DNA from: CAZLIC01 sp964559535 | GTDB lineage: Bacteria > Pseudomonadota > Alphaproteobacteria > Rhodobacterales > Rhodobacteraceae | DNA: 13,428 nt | Direction of reading: 5' to 3' | Assembly (NCBI GenBank): GCA_964559535.1 | Contig: CAZLIC010000100.1 | Span: 1-13,428 of the forward strand | Part shown: positions 1-6,995 of the stretch, in pieces | Numbering within the stretch: position 1 is the first letter of the stretch | Layout of the letters: every line of letters starts with the position of its first letter | The notes under the pieces: generated by a model | Databases searched by the model: none | Told to the model about the DNA's origin: nothing | Seen by the model: only the letters and a program-made list of their open reading frames with translations | Translations under genes and position numbers: made by a program

Positions 1-21
1 TGCCCAAGTCTACCAGAACAC

Positions 22-41
22 GCCAAAAGTGGCAGGTTTTT
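22..41 (+). terminator. Weak terminator-like hairpin plus T-run
   Basis: A 4-bp stem (GCCA at 22-25, TGGC at 30-33) with an AAAG loop is followed by AGG and five T's at 37-41. The stem is short for an intrinsic terminator. It would end transcription entering from a plus-strand gene beyond the left edge, but no such gene is visible. Confidence 0.2.
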
Positions 42-181
42 CAGACGTTCCTATGATTGAGTCAACGTCCGCTAAGGGCTCCAAGCCGTCATTGAGCATC
101 GAGCATCGGGTTGCGAACACCACACTCCGATTCGCAGGCCATGGTTAACGCGGGCGCGGGGTTCCACGCGTAGCTACGGAA

Positions 182-225
182 GCACTACGCCTGGCATACA
201 CGTGTCATACGCTTGGCATACGCCC
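182..225. repeat. Degenerate 11-bp tandem repeat, PHO-box-like
   Basis: Units with an exact 11-bp period begin at 182, 193, 204 and 215. The last three are GGCATACACGT, GTCATACGCTT and GGCATACGCCC; the first, GCACTACGCCT, is more diverged. Shifted by two bases, the array reads CTGGCAT-ACAC-GTGTCAT-ACGC-TTGGCAT at 191-219. This resembles the known PhoB site, direct CTGTCAT heptamers spaced by 4 bp. Heptamer matches are 6/7, 6/7 and 5/7. The spacers are less AT-rich than in the classical box, and no gene starts just downstream, so the role is unresolved. Confidence 0.4.
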
Positions 226-259
226 CATGCCGCGGGATTCGTCCGGTAAACCCAGCGTT

Positions 260-273
260 CGCAAGGGGTTGCG
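260..273 (-). terminator. Small hairpin just after argB stop
   Basis: A perfect 5-bp stem (CGCAA at 260-264, TTGCG at 269-273) with a GGGG loop sits 2 bases past the argB stop codon. It has no following T-tract on the minus strand, so it could be a weak or Rho-assisted end of the argB transcript. The stem is short enough to arise by chance. Confidence 0.25.
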
Positions 274-275
274 CG

Positions 276-1175
276 TCAGCCTCCGCGGCGCGGCTTGACC
301 CGCGGCTCGGTTGACCGGATCTGCGTCCCGGTGCCATGTTCGGTGAACAGTTCCAGCAGGCAGGCATTCGGCACCCGCCCGTCCATGATGGTGGCCGCCC
401 GTACGCCCTGATCCACCGCCATCAGCGCCGTCTCGGTCTTGGGAATCATCCCGCCCGAAATCGTGCCATCGGCAATCATGCCGCGCACCTCGTCCGGCGT
501 CAGTTGCGTAACTACCTGACCGGACTTGTCTTTCACGCCCTGCACATCGGTCAGCAGCAGCAGGCGGTCGGCCTTCAGCGCCCCGGCAATGGCGCCGGCC
601 GCGGTGTCGCCGTTCACGTTGAAGGTCTCGTTGTCGGCCATCCCGGTGGCCACCGGCGCCACCACGGGAATCAGCCCGGCGCCATACAGGTCGCGCAGGA
701 TTTGCACATTCATTTCAACGGGTTTGCCCACGAAGCCCAATTCCGGATCATCCGCCTCGCAGACCATCAGGTCGTCGTCCTTGCCGGAAATGCCCACCGC
801 CCGGCCACCCTGGTCGTTGATCGCCTGCACGATCCGCTTGTTCACCAGACCCGACAGGATCATCTCCACCACCTCGACCGTCGCCTTGTCCGTCACCCGC
901 TTGCCGCGCACGAATTCGCTTTTGATTCCAAGCTTCTGCAGCATGTCGTTGATCATCGGCCCGCCGCCGTGCACGACCACCGGGTTCACCCCCACCTGCC
1001 GCATCAGCACCACGTCGCGGGCAAACTCGGCCATCGCCGCGTCGTCGCCCATGGCGTTGCCGCCGAACTTCACCACCACCACGGCGCCGGTGTAGCGCTG
1101 CAGATAGGGCAAGGCCTCACTCAGGACACGCGCGGTCGCAATGCTGTCTTCCACACTCATGGTCTGCGCCCTCAT
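276..1175 (-). CDS. argB: Acetylglutamate kinase (ArgB)
   Basis: Phosphorylates N-acetyl-L-glutamate with ATP, the second step of arginine synthesis, in the cytoplasm. The 299-residue protein shows the amino acid kinase fold motifs in order: KFGGNAM (36-42, catalytic Lys36), VVHGGGP (67-73, substrate loop), FVRGKRVTD (88-96), NVNGDTAAG (186-194, Asp190), LLTDVQGV (207-214) and GGMIPKTE (241-248, Lys246 for ATP). An amphipathic N-terminal helix (about 10-29) before the core and a C-terminal HGTGT stretch (280-284) are features of the arginine-inhibited class of these kinases, so feedback inhibition is likely. The ATG at 1175 is chosen because GGGGGA (1180-1185) precedes it by 4 bases. The ATG at 1160 is possible, and an in-frame start at 1229 has no support. 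It is divergent from the dehydrogenase gene. Confidence 0.97.
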   Translation of the reverse strand: MRAQTMSVEDSIATARVLSEALPYLQRYTGAVVVVKFGGNAMGDDAAMAEFARDVVLMRQVGVNPVVVHGGGPMINDMLQKLGIKSEFVRGKRVTDKATVEVVEMILSGLVNKRIVQAINDQGGRAVGISGKDDDLMVCEADDPELGFVGKPVEMNVQILRDLYGAGLIPVVAPVATGMADNETFNVNGDTAAGAIAGALKADRLLLLTDVQGVKDKSGQVVTQLTPDEVRGMIADGTISGGMIPKTETALMAVDQGVRAATIMDGRVPNACLLELFTEHGTGTQIRSTEPRVKPRRGG

Positions 1176-1200
1176 GACGTCCCCCGTTTGCTGTGCGGGC

Positions 1201-1227
1201 GGCTTAGCGGCAGCAGGCCGCTCTGCC
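1201..1227. promoter_or_regulatory. Imperfect inverted repeat between argB and SDR gene
   Basis: AGCGGC (1206-1211) and GCCGCT (1217-1222) form a 6-bp stem with loop AGCAG. After a 2-base mismatch it is extended by GGC (1201-1203) pairing with GCC (1225-1227). It lies in the 113-bp gap between two divergent genes, so it may be an operator or a leader hairpin for argB. No clear -35/-10 pair was found for either gene. Confidence 0.3.
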
Positions 1228-1288
1228 AAGACGGCTTGCGGTTCCCGACGGAAAGTCTAGGCTTTTCGGGCATGTCGCGGGGTCCAGA

Positions 1289-2023
1289 ATGCCGGAGACG
1301 AAGTTCCTTCTGCTGACAGGTGCAAGCCGCGGAATCGGCCACGCCACGGTCAAGCGGTTCTCCGCGGAAGGCTGGCGTGTCCTCACCTGTTCGCGCCAGC
1401 CCTTCGACCCCCGCTGCCCATGGCCCGGCGGAGAGGACAACCACATCCAGGTCGACCTGGCCGACCCCAACAAGACCATCGCGGCCATCGAGACGGTGAA
1501 GGCCAAGCTGACCGACGGCAAACTGCATGCCCTTGTGAACAACGCGGGAATCAGCCCCAAGGGGCCGGGGGGCCGCAGGCTCAGCACGCTGGACACCGAC
1601 CTGCGGGTGTGGGGCCAGGTGTTCCATGTGAACTTCTTTTCCAGCGTCATCCTGGCCCGCGGTCTGCAGGACGAACTGGCGCGGGCCAAGGGCGCCGTGG
1701 TCAACGTCACCTCCATCGCCGGCGTAAGGGTGCATCCCTTTGCGGGCGCCGCCTATGCCACGTCGAAGGCGGCGCTGGCGGCGCTGACGCGCGAGATGGC
1801 GCATGACTTCGGCCCGCTGGGCGTGCGGGTGAATGCCATCGCGCCGGGCGAGGTGGAGACGGCGATCCTGTCGCCGGGTACCGACAAGATCGTGGAAAAG
1901 CTGCCGATGCAAAGGCTTGGCCAGCCAAGGGAAGTGGCGGACGTGATCTGGTTCCTGTGTTCCGACCAGTCGTCCTACATCTCGGGCGCCGAGATCGAGG
2001 TGAACGGGGCGCAGCACGTCTGA
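1289..2023 (+). CDS. SDR-family NAD(P)-dependent oxidoreductase
   Basis: A classical short-chain dehydrogenase/reductase of 244 residues, a normal length. It has the cofactor motif TGASRGIG at 10-17, the NNAG motif at 84-87, and a full catalytic tetrad: Asn115, Ser142 (in TSIAG), Tyr156 and Lys160 (YATSK). The C-terminal YISGAEIEVNG is also typical. It should reduce a carbonyl or oxidise a secondary alcohol with NAD(P)H. It resembles 3-oxoacyl-ACP reductase-like members, but the substrate cannot be read from sequence. Within the usual cofactor-selecting region, Arg37 after strand 2 mildly favours NADP. An insertion around 38-52 (Pro-, Cys- and Gly-rich) between strand 2 and the Asp-Leu-Ala-Asp motif is slightly unusual. 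It starts at ATG 1289, with a weak GGGG ribosome site at 1279-1282. It is divergent from argB and followed by hairpins. Confidence 0.93.
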   Translation: MPETKFLLLTGASRGIGHATVKRFSAEGWRVLTCSRQPFDPRCPWPGGEDNHIQVDLADPNKTIAAIETVKAKLTDGKLHALVNNAGISPKGPGGRRLSTLDTDLRVWGQVFHVNFFSSVILARGLQDELARAKGAVVNVTSIAGVRVHPFAGAAYATSKAALAALTREMAHDFGPLGVRVNAIAPGEVETAILSPGTDKIVEKLPMQRLGQPREVADVIWFLCSDQSSYISGAEIEVNGAQHV

Positions 2024-2028
2024 CGCCT

Positions 2029-2063
2029 GGCCGGTTCCCGGCCGCCGGGGGTTTCACCCCCCG
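2029..2063 (+). terminator. Two strong hairpins after the SDR gene
   Basis: GGCCGG-TTC-CCGGCC (2029-2043) is a perfect 6-bp stem starting 5 bases after the SDR stop. CGGGGG-TTTCAC-CCCCCG (2046-2063) follows immediately. Neither has a T-run, but their placement suggests transcript termination or 3'-end protection. Such stems are common in intergenic DNA of Rhodobacterales, from memory of the group. Confidence 0.45.
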
Positions 2064-2113
2064 TCGACCGTCGGGTCTCGGACCGATGGCGAGCGCGATG
2101 GGCAACCTCCGCT

Positions 2114-2200
2114 GGGGTACTTGGGCAAGGGGAACGGGCAAGAAATCGCCCGGGTTCTCATCTTTGTCCAAGTACCCCGGGGTCCGGGGCAGAGCCCCGG
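2114..2200. repeat. REP-like composite palindrome
   Basis: Outer arms GGGGTACTTGG (2114-2124) and CCAAGTACCCC (2168-2178) are exact reverse complements. The pairing continues inward with wobble to about 2130/2162. An inner stem pairs GAAC/GTTC (2132-2135 with 2154-2157) and GGGC/GCCC (2136-2139 with 2148-2151). A second hairpin follows: CCGGGGC-AGA-GCCCCGG (2184-2200). The whole fills most of the 244-bp gap between the SDR gene and ttcA. The form matches dispersed palindromic elements between genes in this bacterial group (inference). Other copies cannot be checked from this window. Confidence 0.5.
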
Positions 2201-2267
2201 GGGGCCGGGCCGGGCTTGACGGATCGGGCCTTTCGCCGCTTATGGGGCCACCACCAAGGGGGCGGCC

Positions 2268-3143
2268 ATGCTGGACGAAGACGGGTTCGACGACGCAGGG
2301 GCGGATATCCATCCGCTGTTCCACGGCGCCCCGCACAGCACCGAATTCCGCAAGCTGCGCAAGCGGCTGGTGCGGGAAACCCGTTCCGCGATCGACACTT
2401 ACGCTATGGTGCGACCGGGCGACCGCTGGCTGGTCTGCCTGTCGGGCGGGAAGGACAGCTACACCCTGCTGGCCATCCTGCACGAACTGCAATGGCGCGG
2501 CCTGCTGCCGGTCGACCTCTTGGCCTGCAACCTGGATCAGGGCCAGCCCGGCTTTCCGGCCACCGTCTTGCCCGAGTTCCTGACGCGCATGGGCGTGCCA
2601 CATCGCATCGAGTACCAGGATACCTATTCGGTGGTGATCGACAAGATCAAGCCGGGCGGCACGATGTGTTCCCTGTGTTCGCGCCTGCGGCGCGGCAACC
2701 TGTACCGCATCGCGCGTGAAGAGGGCTGCGCGGCCGTGGTGCTGGGCCACCACCGCGACGACATCCTGGAAACCTTCTTCATGAACCTGTTCCACGGCGG
2801 CAGGCTGGCCGCGATGCCGCCCAAGCTCTTGAACGAAGACGGCGACCTGACCGTTCTGCGCCCCCTTGCCTTCGTGGCCGAGGCGGATTGCGACCGCTTC
2901 TCGCGCGCTATGGGCTATCCGATCATCCCCTGTGATCTGTGTGGCAGCCAGGAGGGGTTGCAGCGCGCGCAGGTCAAACGCCTTCTGGACGAATGGGAAG
3001 CGCGCAGTCCGGGGCGCAGGCAGGTGATGTTCCGCGCGCTCATGAACGTGCGGCCCAGCCACCTGTGCGATCCCGGCCTTTTCGACTTCCTGTCGCTGTG
3101 GCCCGACGCCCGCCCGGGCCTTGAATCACAAGATCAGGTCTGA
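2268..3143 (+). CDS. ttcA: tRNA cytidine(32) 2-sulfurtransferase TtcA
   Basis: Adds sulfur to C2 of cytidine 32 in certain tRNAs, using ATP to activate the base and an iron-sulfur cluster; it acts in the cytoplasm. The 291-residue protein has the PP-loop ATP-binding motif SGGKDS at 59-64. Two cysteine pairs follow: CSLCSRLRRG (Cys134, Cys137) and CDLCGSQ (Cys222, Cys225), from which the cluster ligands are drawn in this family. GHHRDDILETFFMNLFHGG (160-178) is also a family signature. Nothing essential looks missing. It starts at ATG 2268 behind a G-rich AAGGGGGC site. It stands alone on its strand, after the palindromic gap. Its last 18 bp overlap the end of the opposing RTX-protein gene. 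Confidence 0.97.
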   Translation: MLDEDGFDDAGADIHPLFHGAPHSTEFRKLRKRLVRETRSAIDTYAMVRPGDRWLVCLSGGKDSYTLLAILHELQWRGLLPVDLLACNLDQGQPGFPATVLPEFLTRMGVPHRIEYQDTYSVVIDKIKPGGTMCSLCSRLRRGNLYRIAREEGCAAVVLGHHRDDILETFFMNLFHGGRLAAMPPKLLNEDGDLTVLRPLAFVAEADCDRFSRAMGYPIIPCDLCGSQEGLQRAQVKRLLDEWEARSPGRRQVMFRALMNVRPSHLCDPGLFDFLSLWPDARPGLESQDQV

Positions 3144-5261
3144 CAGCGTCAGCACCGGCGTTCCCACCAGCCGGATCTGGAAATCCGCCGACCCGTCGCC
3201 GTTCACGTCGCCCGACAGGATGTCGCCGGAATAGCGCAGCTCGCCCGCCACGTTGCCAAAGGCGGCACCCTCGATGAAGGTGAAGTTCTGGTTGCCCTGC
3301 ACCTCGGTGTTGGCGTCGATGGTGTTCAGGTCAATCAGGTCGGCGCCGTGGGTGAAGTCGGTGATCACATCGCGCGTCGCGCCGCGGCCGATTTCGACCA
3401 CATCGTTGAAATCGAACACGTCGTTGTTCAGCCCGCCGGTCAGGCTGTCGGTGCCCAGGCCGCCGGTGATGTTGTCGCTGCCTTCGGCGCCCACCAGCGT
3501 GTCGTTGCCGCCTTCACCGAACATGGCGGTGTTGTTGGTGCCCGCGAACATCGCATCCGCCACGGCACTGCCGCGGAAGGTGGCCACGCCGGTGCCGCCG
3601 GTGAAGATGAAGGTGCTGCCGCCGCTGTTGGCAAAGATCGATTCGACGAAAGTGATCGACGTTCCGGTCAGGTCCACCACGCCGCTGTCGGACACGCGGA
3701 TCGATTCCACGAACCCCGAGCCGAAGATCACGTCGAAGCCCGACAACTGCGCCGCTGTCAGCGTGATCGACAGGTCGCCGAAGATCAGGTTCTCGACGCC
3801 GATCAGCGTGGCGACGGACAGGTCGACGCTGCCGGTCGCGCCTGAGAAGTTCAGCGTGTCGGTGTCGTTGCCGCCGTCGATGGTTTCCGCCAGCCCCGAC
3901 ACATCGGACACGCCGGTGATCAGGATCTGGTCGTTGCCGATGCCGCCCTGGATCAGGTCGGTATCCTGGCCGCCGATGATCGTGTCGTTCCCCTCGCTGC
4001 CGAACAGTGTGTCGTTGCCGAAACCGCCGACCAGCCGGTCGGCACCCAGCCCGCCTGCCACGCTGTCATTGCCGTTGCGGGCATCAACGAACTGGGCGTT
4101 CAGAACGTCGGTCAGAAGGATCGTGTTGTCGCCGTTCGAGCCACGGATTTCCTCGATGGAAAACACGGTGGCACCCGTCAGGTCGACAACGCCGCCGCCG
4201 GACACAAAGATGCGTTCCAGAAAGCCTGACCCGTCGATCCGGTCAAAGGCCGACAGTTGCGCCGCGCGCAGCGTGAAGTCGCCCTGGCCCAGGTAAAGCT
4301 CTTCGACACCGGATATGTTGGCCGCAGTCAGGTCGACGGCGCCGAAGGCACCTCCGGTCCGGAAATCGATCGCATCCAGGTCGCCGCCGCCCGAGATCGT
4401 CTCGGCCAGCCCCGAGATTTCGGCGGGCAGTTCGTACCGGAACACGTCGTTGCCCGCCCCGCCGGTCTGGTTGTCGACCCCGCCGCCGCCGGCCAGCGTG
4501 TCATTGCCTGCGCCACCGTCCAGCAGATCGGCGTCGTCATCGCCGCGCAGCGAATCGTTGCCTGCCCGCCCGCGCAGCGTGTCGGCACCGGTGCCGCCGT
4601 CGGCTATGTCGCCACCGTCGCTGCCATCCAGCGAATCGGTGCCGTCGAACAGGTCGACGCGCTGCCCCGTTGCCACGCCGTTCAGCCGCACCGTGTTGGC
4701 CAGCGCGTTGCCGGCAAACTGGTCGATGTTGGTGATGGTGGCGCCCGCCAGATCGACCAAGCCGCCGTCCGACAGGATCAGCCGGTCAACGAACCCCGAC
4801 CCCTCGATGATGGAAAAGTCGCCCAGCTGCGCAGATGTCAGCGTCACGTCGTTGCTGCGCAGGACCAGGTGTTCGATGCTGGAAAGGATGGCCGCCGTCA
4901 GGTCCACCGCGCCGGAGGCAAGGTGTTCGCGGAAATCCAGCGCGTCGATGTCGGCACCGCCGTTGATCCGTTCGGCAAGGCCCGAGATGTCGGACACGCC
5001 AAGGAACCTGAACACGTCATTTCCTGCGCCGCCGGTCAGGCGGTCGGTTCCCTGGCCGCCGGTGACGGTGTCGTTGCCGTCATCGCCCGAAACGGTATCG
5101 TCACCGTCGCCCGACATGATGATGTCGGCTTGCGCGGCGCCGGTGATGCTGTCGGCCGCGGCAGTTGCCGTGGCGTTCTCGATGAAGCCTGCGAACGGGC
5201 CGAAGCCATCGCCCGCCACATGGATGAAGTCCTGATTCGCGGTTCCCACGACAACGGCCAT
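3126..5261 (-). CDS. RTX-type calcium-binding repeat protein
   Basis: A 711-residue acidic, cysteine-free protein, probably exported by a type I system with a C-terminal signal; there is no N-terminal signal peptide. Glycine-rich GGxGxDxLx-type nonapeptides, which bind calcium as a beta-roll, lie at about 49-85, 205-275, 393-445 and 582-615. Between them a longer module of about 105 residues occurs three times (91-196, 281-386, 453-556), each with SGLAE near its start, then VDLT, AQL, GSGF and a second VDL(T/A)G. The C-terminus (about 614-711) resembles the serralysin (M10) C-terminal domain: it has DVITDFTHGADLIDL (631-645) and an EF-hand-like DVNGDGSADF (685-694). No HExxH protease motif is present, so function is unknown: adhesin, matrix or surface-layer-like are possible. 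The ATG at 5261 has AGGAGA at 5268-5273, 6 bases upstream; an in-frame start at 5294 is less likely. No secretion genes are in the window. It is divergent from the EAL-domain gene. Confidence 0.9.
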   Translation of the reverse strand: MAVVVGTANQDFIHVAGDGFGPFAGFIENATATAAADSITGAAQADIIMSGDGDDTVSGDDGNDTVTGGQGTDRLTGGAGNDVFRFLGVSDISGLAERINGGADIDALDFREHLASGAVDLTAAILSSIEHLVLRSNDVTLTSAQLGDFSIIEGSGFVDRLILSDGGLVDLAGATITNIDQFAGNALANTVRLNGVATGQRVDLFDGTDSLDGSDGGDIADGGTGADTLRGRAGNDSLRGDDDADLLDGGAGNDTLAGGGGVDNQTGGAGNDVFRYELPAEISGLAETISGGGDLDAIDFRTGGAFGAVDLTAANISGVEELYLGQGDFTLRAAQLSAFDRIDGSGFLERIFVSGGGVVDLTGATVFSIEEIRGSNGDNTILLTDVLNAQFVDARNGNDSVAGGLGADRLVGGFGNDTLFGSEGNDTIIGGQDTDLIQGGIGNDQILITGVSDVSGLAETIDGGNDTDTLNFSGATGSVDLSVATLIGVENLIFGDLSITLTAAQLSGFDVIFGSGFVESIRVSDSGVVDLTGTSITFVESIFANSGGSTFIFTGGTGVATFRGSAVADAMFAGTNNTAMFGEGGNDTLVGAEGSDNITGGLGTDSLTGGLNNDVFDFNDVVEIGRGATRDVITDFTHGADLIDLNTIDANTEVQGNQNFTFIEGAAFGNVAGELRYSGDILSGDVNGDGSADFQIRLVGTPVLTLSDLIL
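3594..4991 (-). repeat. Three long repeat modules inside the RTX gene
   Basis: Units at about 4674-4991, 4104-4421 and 3594-3905 encode diverged copies of one module of about 105 residues. Shared landmarks are (D/E)(I/V)SGLAE(R/T)I at the start, (G/S)(A/S)VDL, LT(S/A)AQL or LRAAQL, GSGF(V/L)(D/E), and GLVDLAGA, GVVDLTGA or GVVDLTGT. The full period, module plus RTX block, is 190 and then 172 residues. Divergence between copies implies an old internal duplication. Confidence 0.75.
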
Positions 5262-5456
5262 GACTCGTCTCCTGAATGAATTGTTGCGATGCAAGGTGAG
5301 TCGCCGGTCCGATACTACACCGGATCGGCAGATAGGGGTGGCTTTTGCAGACCCTGAAAATGCTACGCAACTTGGGCGTGCGTGTTAACAAAGCAGACAG
5401 CTTTCACGCCTAGCACCAATCCCGTGCGGCACGCGAAACGGTGGATGAGGCATGGC
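5262..5456. promoter_or_regulatory. Divergent control region, RTX gene / EAL gene
   Basis: This 195-bp gap must hold the promoters of both divergent genes and is less GC-rich than the coding DNA. A 9-bp inverted repeat, GCCGGTCCG (5303-5311) and CGGATCGGC (5321-5329) separated by 9 bp, pairs completely if one G-T pair is allowed. It lies about 40-70 bp upstream of the RTX start, as expected for an operator or leader hairpin. I could not settle on a convincing -35/-10 pair on either strand. The ribosome site AGGAGA for the RTX gene is at 5268-5273 (minus), and GAGG for the EAL gene is at 5447-5450 (plus). Confidence 0.45.
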
Positions 5457-6995
5457 ATGATCGATCAGTCCAGCTGGGCACGGCGGATTTCGGGCGTGCT
5501 GCGTGCCTTGGAGCGGCCGGAGAACATGCTGTTCATCCCGGCCATCACGCTGGCGGCATTCTGGCTGGGCGGCGAACGCATGCTGATCGTGGCGGCCCTC
5601 GGCTTTCCGGCCATCATGCTGCTGGCAGGCCTTCTGCGGGCGAGGGGCGTGCGCGTGGCGATTGCGGTGAACCCTGCGGGCACGGCCTCCCGGCAGGATC
5701 TGGCCACCATTCTGGACGCGTCGCTGCAAGAGGCCGCCACTTCGGGCCTGGCGACCGCCTGCCTGGCCGTGATGATCGACGATGCAGAAGACCTGTCGGC
5801 GCGCCACGGCTTTGCCGCGCAGTCCGAGATTCTGGCGCGTGCCGCCGACCGGATTGTCAGTGCCATGCGCGGCGGTGACACGGTCGCCCGGCTGGGCGGC
5901 GGGGGGCTGGCCGTTGCCCTGCGCCCCATGCGTCGGCTGGACCTTGAGGCGATGGTGCAGATCGCGGCCCGGTTGCAGTCGGCACTCTCTGCGCCGTTCT
6001 CGGTGGACGGCGCGCAGGTCTACATCACCGCCTCTGTAGGGTTCTGTCAGTCGCAGCGGATGCCGGGAACCGACGGCGCCTCGCTGCGTGACGCCGCCAT
6101 CACGGCCGCGGAAGAGGCGTTGCGCAACGGCCCCGGCGCCATCCGCGCCTATACCGCAGACATGGCCCGCCGCCGGTCTGACCGTGAGGGGACCCGCGCC
6201 GCGCTGGAAAGGGCCCTGGAGGCGGGCGAAATCCGCCCGTGGTTCCAGCCCCAGGTGTCAACCGACACCGGCGCCATCACGGGGTTCGAGGCGCTGGCAC
6301 GCTGGCACCACCCGGAAAGAGGCCTGCTGCCCCCGTCCGAGTTCCTGCCCGACATCGAGGAGGCCGGCCTGTCGGAACGTCTGGGCGAGGTGATCCTGTT
6401 CCAGTCGCTGACCGCCCTGTCCAAGTGGGACAGGGCGGACCTGCGCGTTCCGACCGTGTCGGTCAACTTCTCGGCCACCGAGCTGCGCAACCCCAGGCTG
6501 GCCGAGAAACTGCGATGGGAGCTTGACCGCTTCGACCTTTCGATCGACCGGCTTTGCGTGGAGATCCTGGAAAACGTTGTGGCACAGACCGAAAACGACG
6601 TGCTGGTGGCCAACATCGCGGCGTTGTCGCGGATGGGCTGCGGGATTGACCTTGACGATTTCGGGGTGGGCCATGCCTCGATCACCAGCATCCGGCGGTT
6701 TCAGGTGCGCCGCATCAAGATCGACCGCAGCTTCGTGTCGCACATGGACGAGGACCGCGACCAGCAGCGCATCGTGGCCGCCGTGCTGAGCATGGCCGAA
6801 CAACTGGGGCTTGATACGCTGGCCGAAGGGGTCGAGACGCCGGGCGAACACGCCATGCTGGCGCAACTGGGGTGCGGGCACGTGCAGGGCTACGCGATTG
6901 CGCGCCCGATGCCCTTCGACGACACGCTGGACTGGATCGCGCGGCACCGGGCGCAAGTCTCGCAGGTTGCGCGCATCGGCACACGGGCGCGGTAG
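5457..6995 (+). CDS. Membrane GGDEF(degenerate)-EAL c-di-GMP phosphodiesterase
   Basis: A 512-residue protein with two hydrophobic segments (about 24-39 and 42-60), a GGDEF-like domain (about 80-233) and an EAL domain (about 243-495). The GGDEF signature is changed to GGGGL (147-151, bases 5895-5909), so cyclase activity is very unlikely, although GTP binding is possible. The EAL domain keeps the residues needed for hydrolysis of cyclic di-GMP to linear pGpG: Glu278 (EAL 278-280), Asn337, Glu369, Asp400-Asp401 followed by FGVG, Lys421, Glu457 (EGVE) and Gln477. It is therefore probably an active, membrane-bound phosphodiesterase. The ATG at 5457 is chosen because GAGG (5447-5450) lies 6 bases before it; ATG 5445 and GTG 5382 are alternatives. 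It is divergent from the RTX gene, which hints at control of a surface or matrix trait (inference). Confidence 0.93.
   Translation: MIDQSSWARRISGVLRALERPENMLFIPAITLAAFWLGGERMLIVAALGFPAIMLLAGLLRARGVRVAIAVNPAGTASRQDLATILDASLQEAATSGLATACLAVMIDDAEDLSARHGFAAQSEILARAADRIVSAMRGGDTVARLGGGGLAVALRPMRRLDLEAMVQIAARLQSALSAPFSVDGAQVYITASVGFCQSQRMPGTDGASLRDAAITAAEEALRNGPGAIRAYTADMARRRSDREGTRAALERALEAGEIRPWFQPQVSTDTGAITGFEALARWHHPERGLLPPSEFLPDIEEAGLSERLGEVILFQSLTALSKWDRADLRVPTVSVNFSATELRNPRLAEKLRWELDRFDLSIDRLCVEILENVVAQTENDVLVANIAALSRMGCGIDLDDFGVGHASITSIRRFQVRRIKIDRSFVSHMDEDRDQQRIVAAVLSMAEQLGLDTLAEGVETPGEHAMLAQLGCGHVQGYAIARPMPFDDTLDWIARHRAQVSQVARIGTRAR

Larger units (their letters stand above)
1..275. other. 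Gene-poor left edge, nothing convincing
   Basis: No gene can be supported here. One plus-strand frame is open from the left edge to a TAA at 146-148 (48 codons). Its third codon positions are much less GC-rich than those of the real genes nearby, and its residues suggest no family, so it is either the tail of a foreign or degraded gene or non-coding. The first 150 bases are visibly richer in A/T than the rest of the window. A 7-bp tandem duplication, GAGCATC twice, lies at 94-107. An 11-bp repeat array at 182-225 and a small hairpin at 260-273 are listed separately. Confidence 0.4.

Noticed and set aside
336..1316. 326-codon open frame on the plus strand opposite argB
   Set aside because: It is very rich in His, Arg and Gln, has no family features and lies antisense to a certain gene; typical of GC-rich shadow frames.
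3422..5261. Repeats in the RTX gene as a CRISPR or other DNA-level array
   Set aside because: The repeats follow the reading frame, encode known calcium-binding nonapeptides and vary at codon third positions, so selection acts on protein.
4257..5279. 340-codon open frame opposite the RTX gene
   Set aside because: It is the antisense of the Gly/Asp repeat codons; the apparent repeats in it are inherited from the RTX gene.
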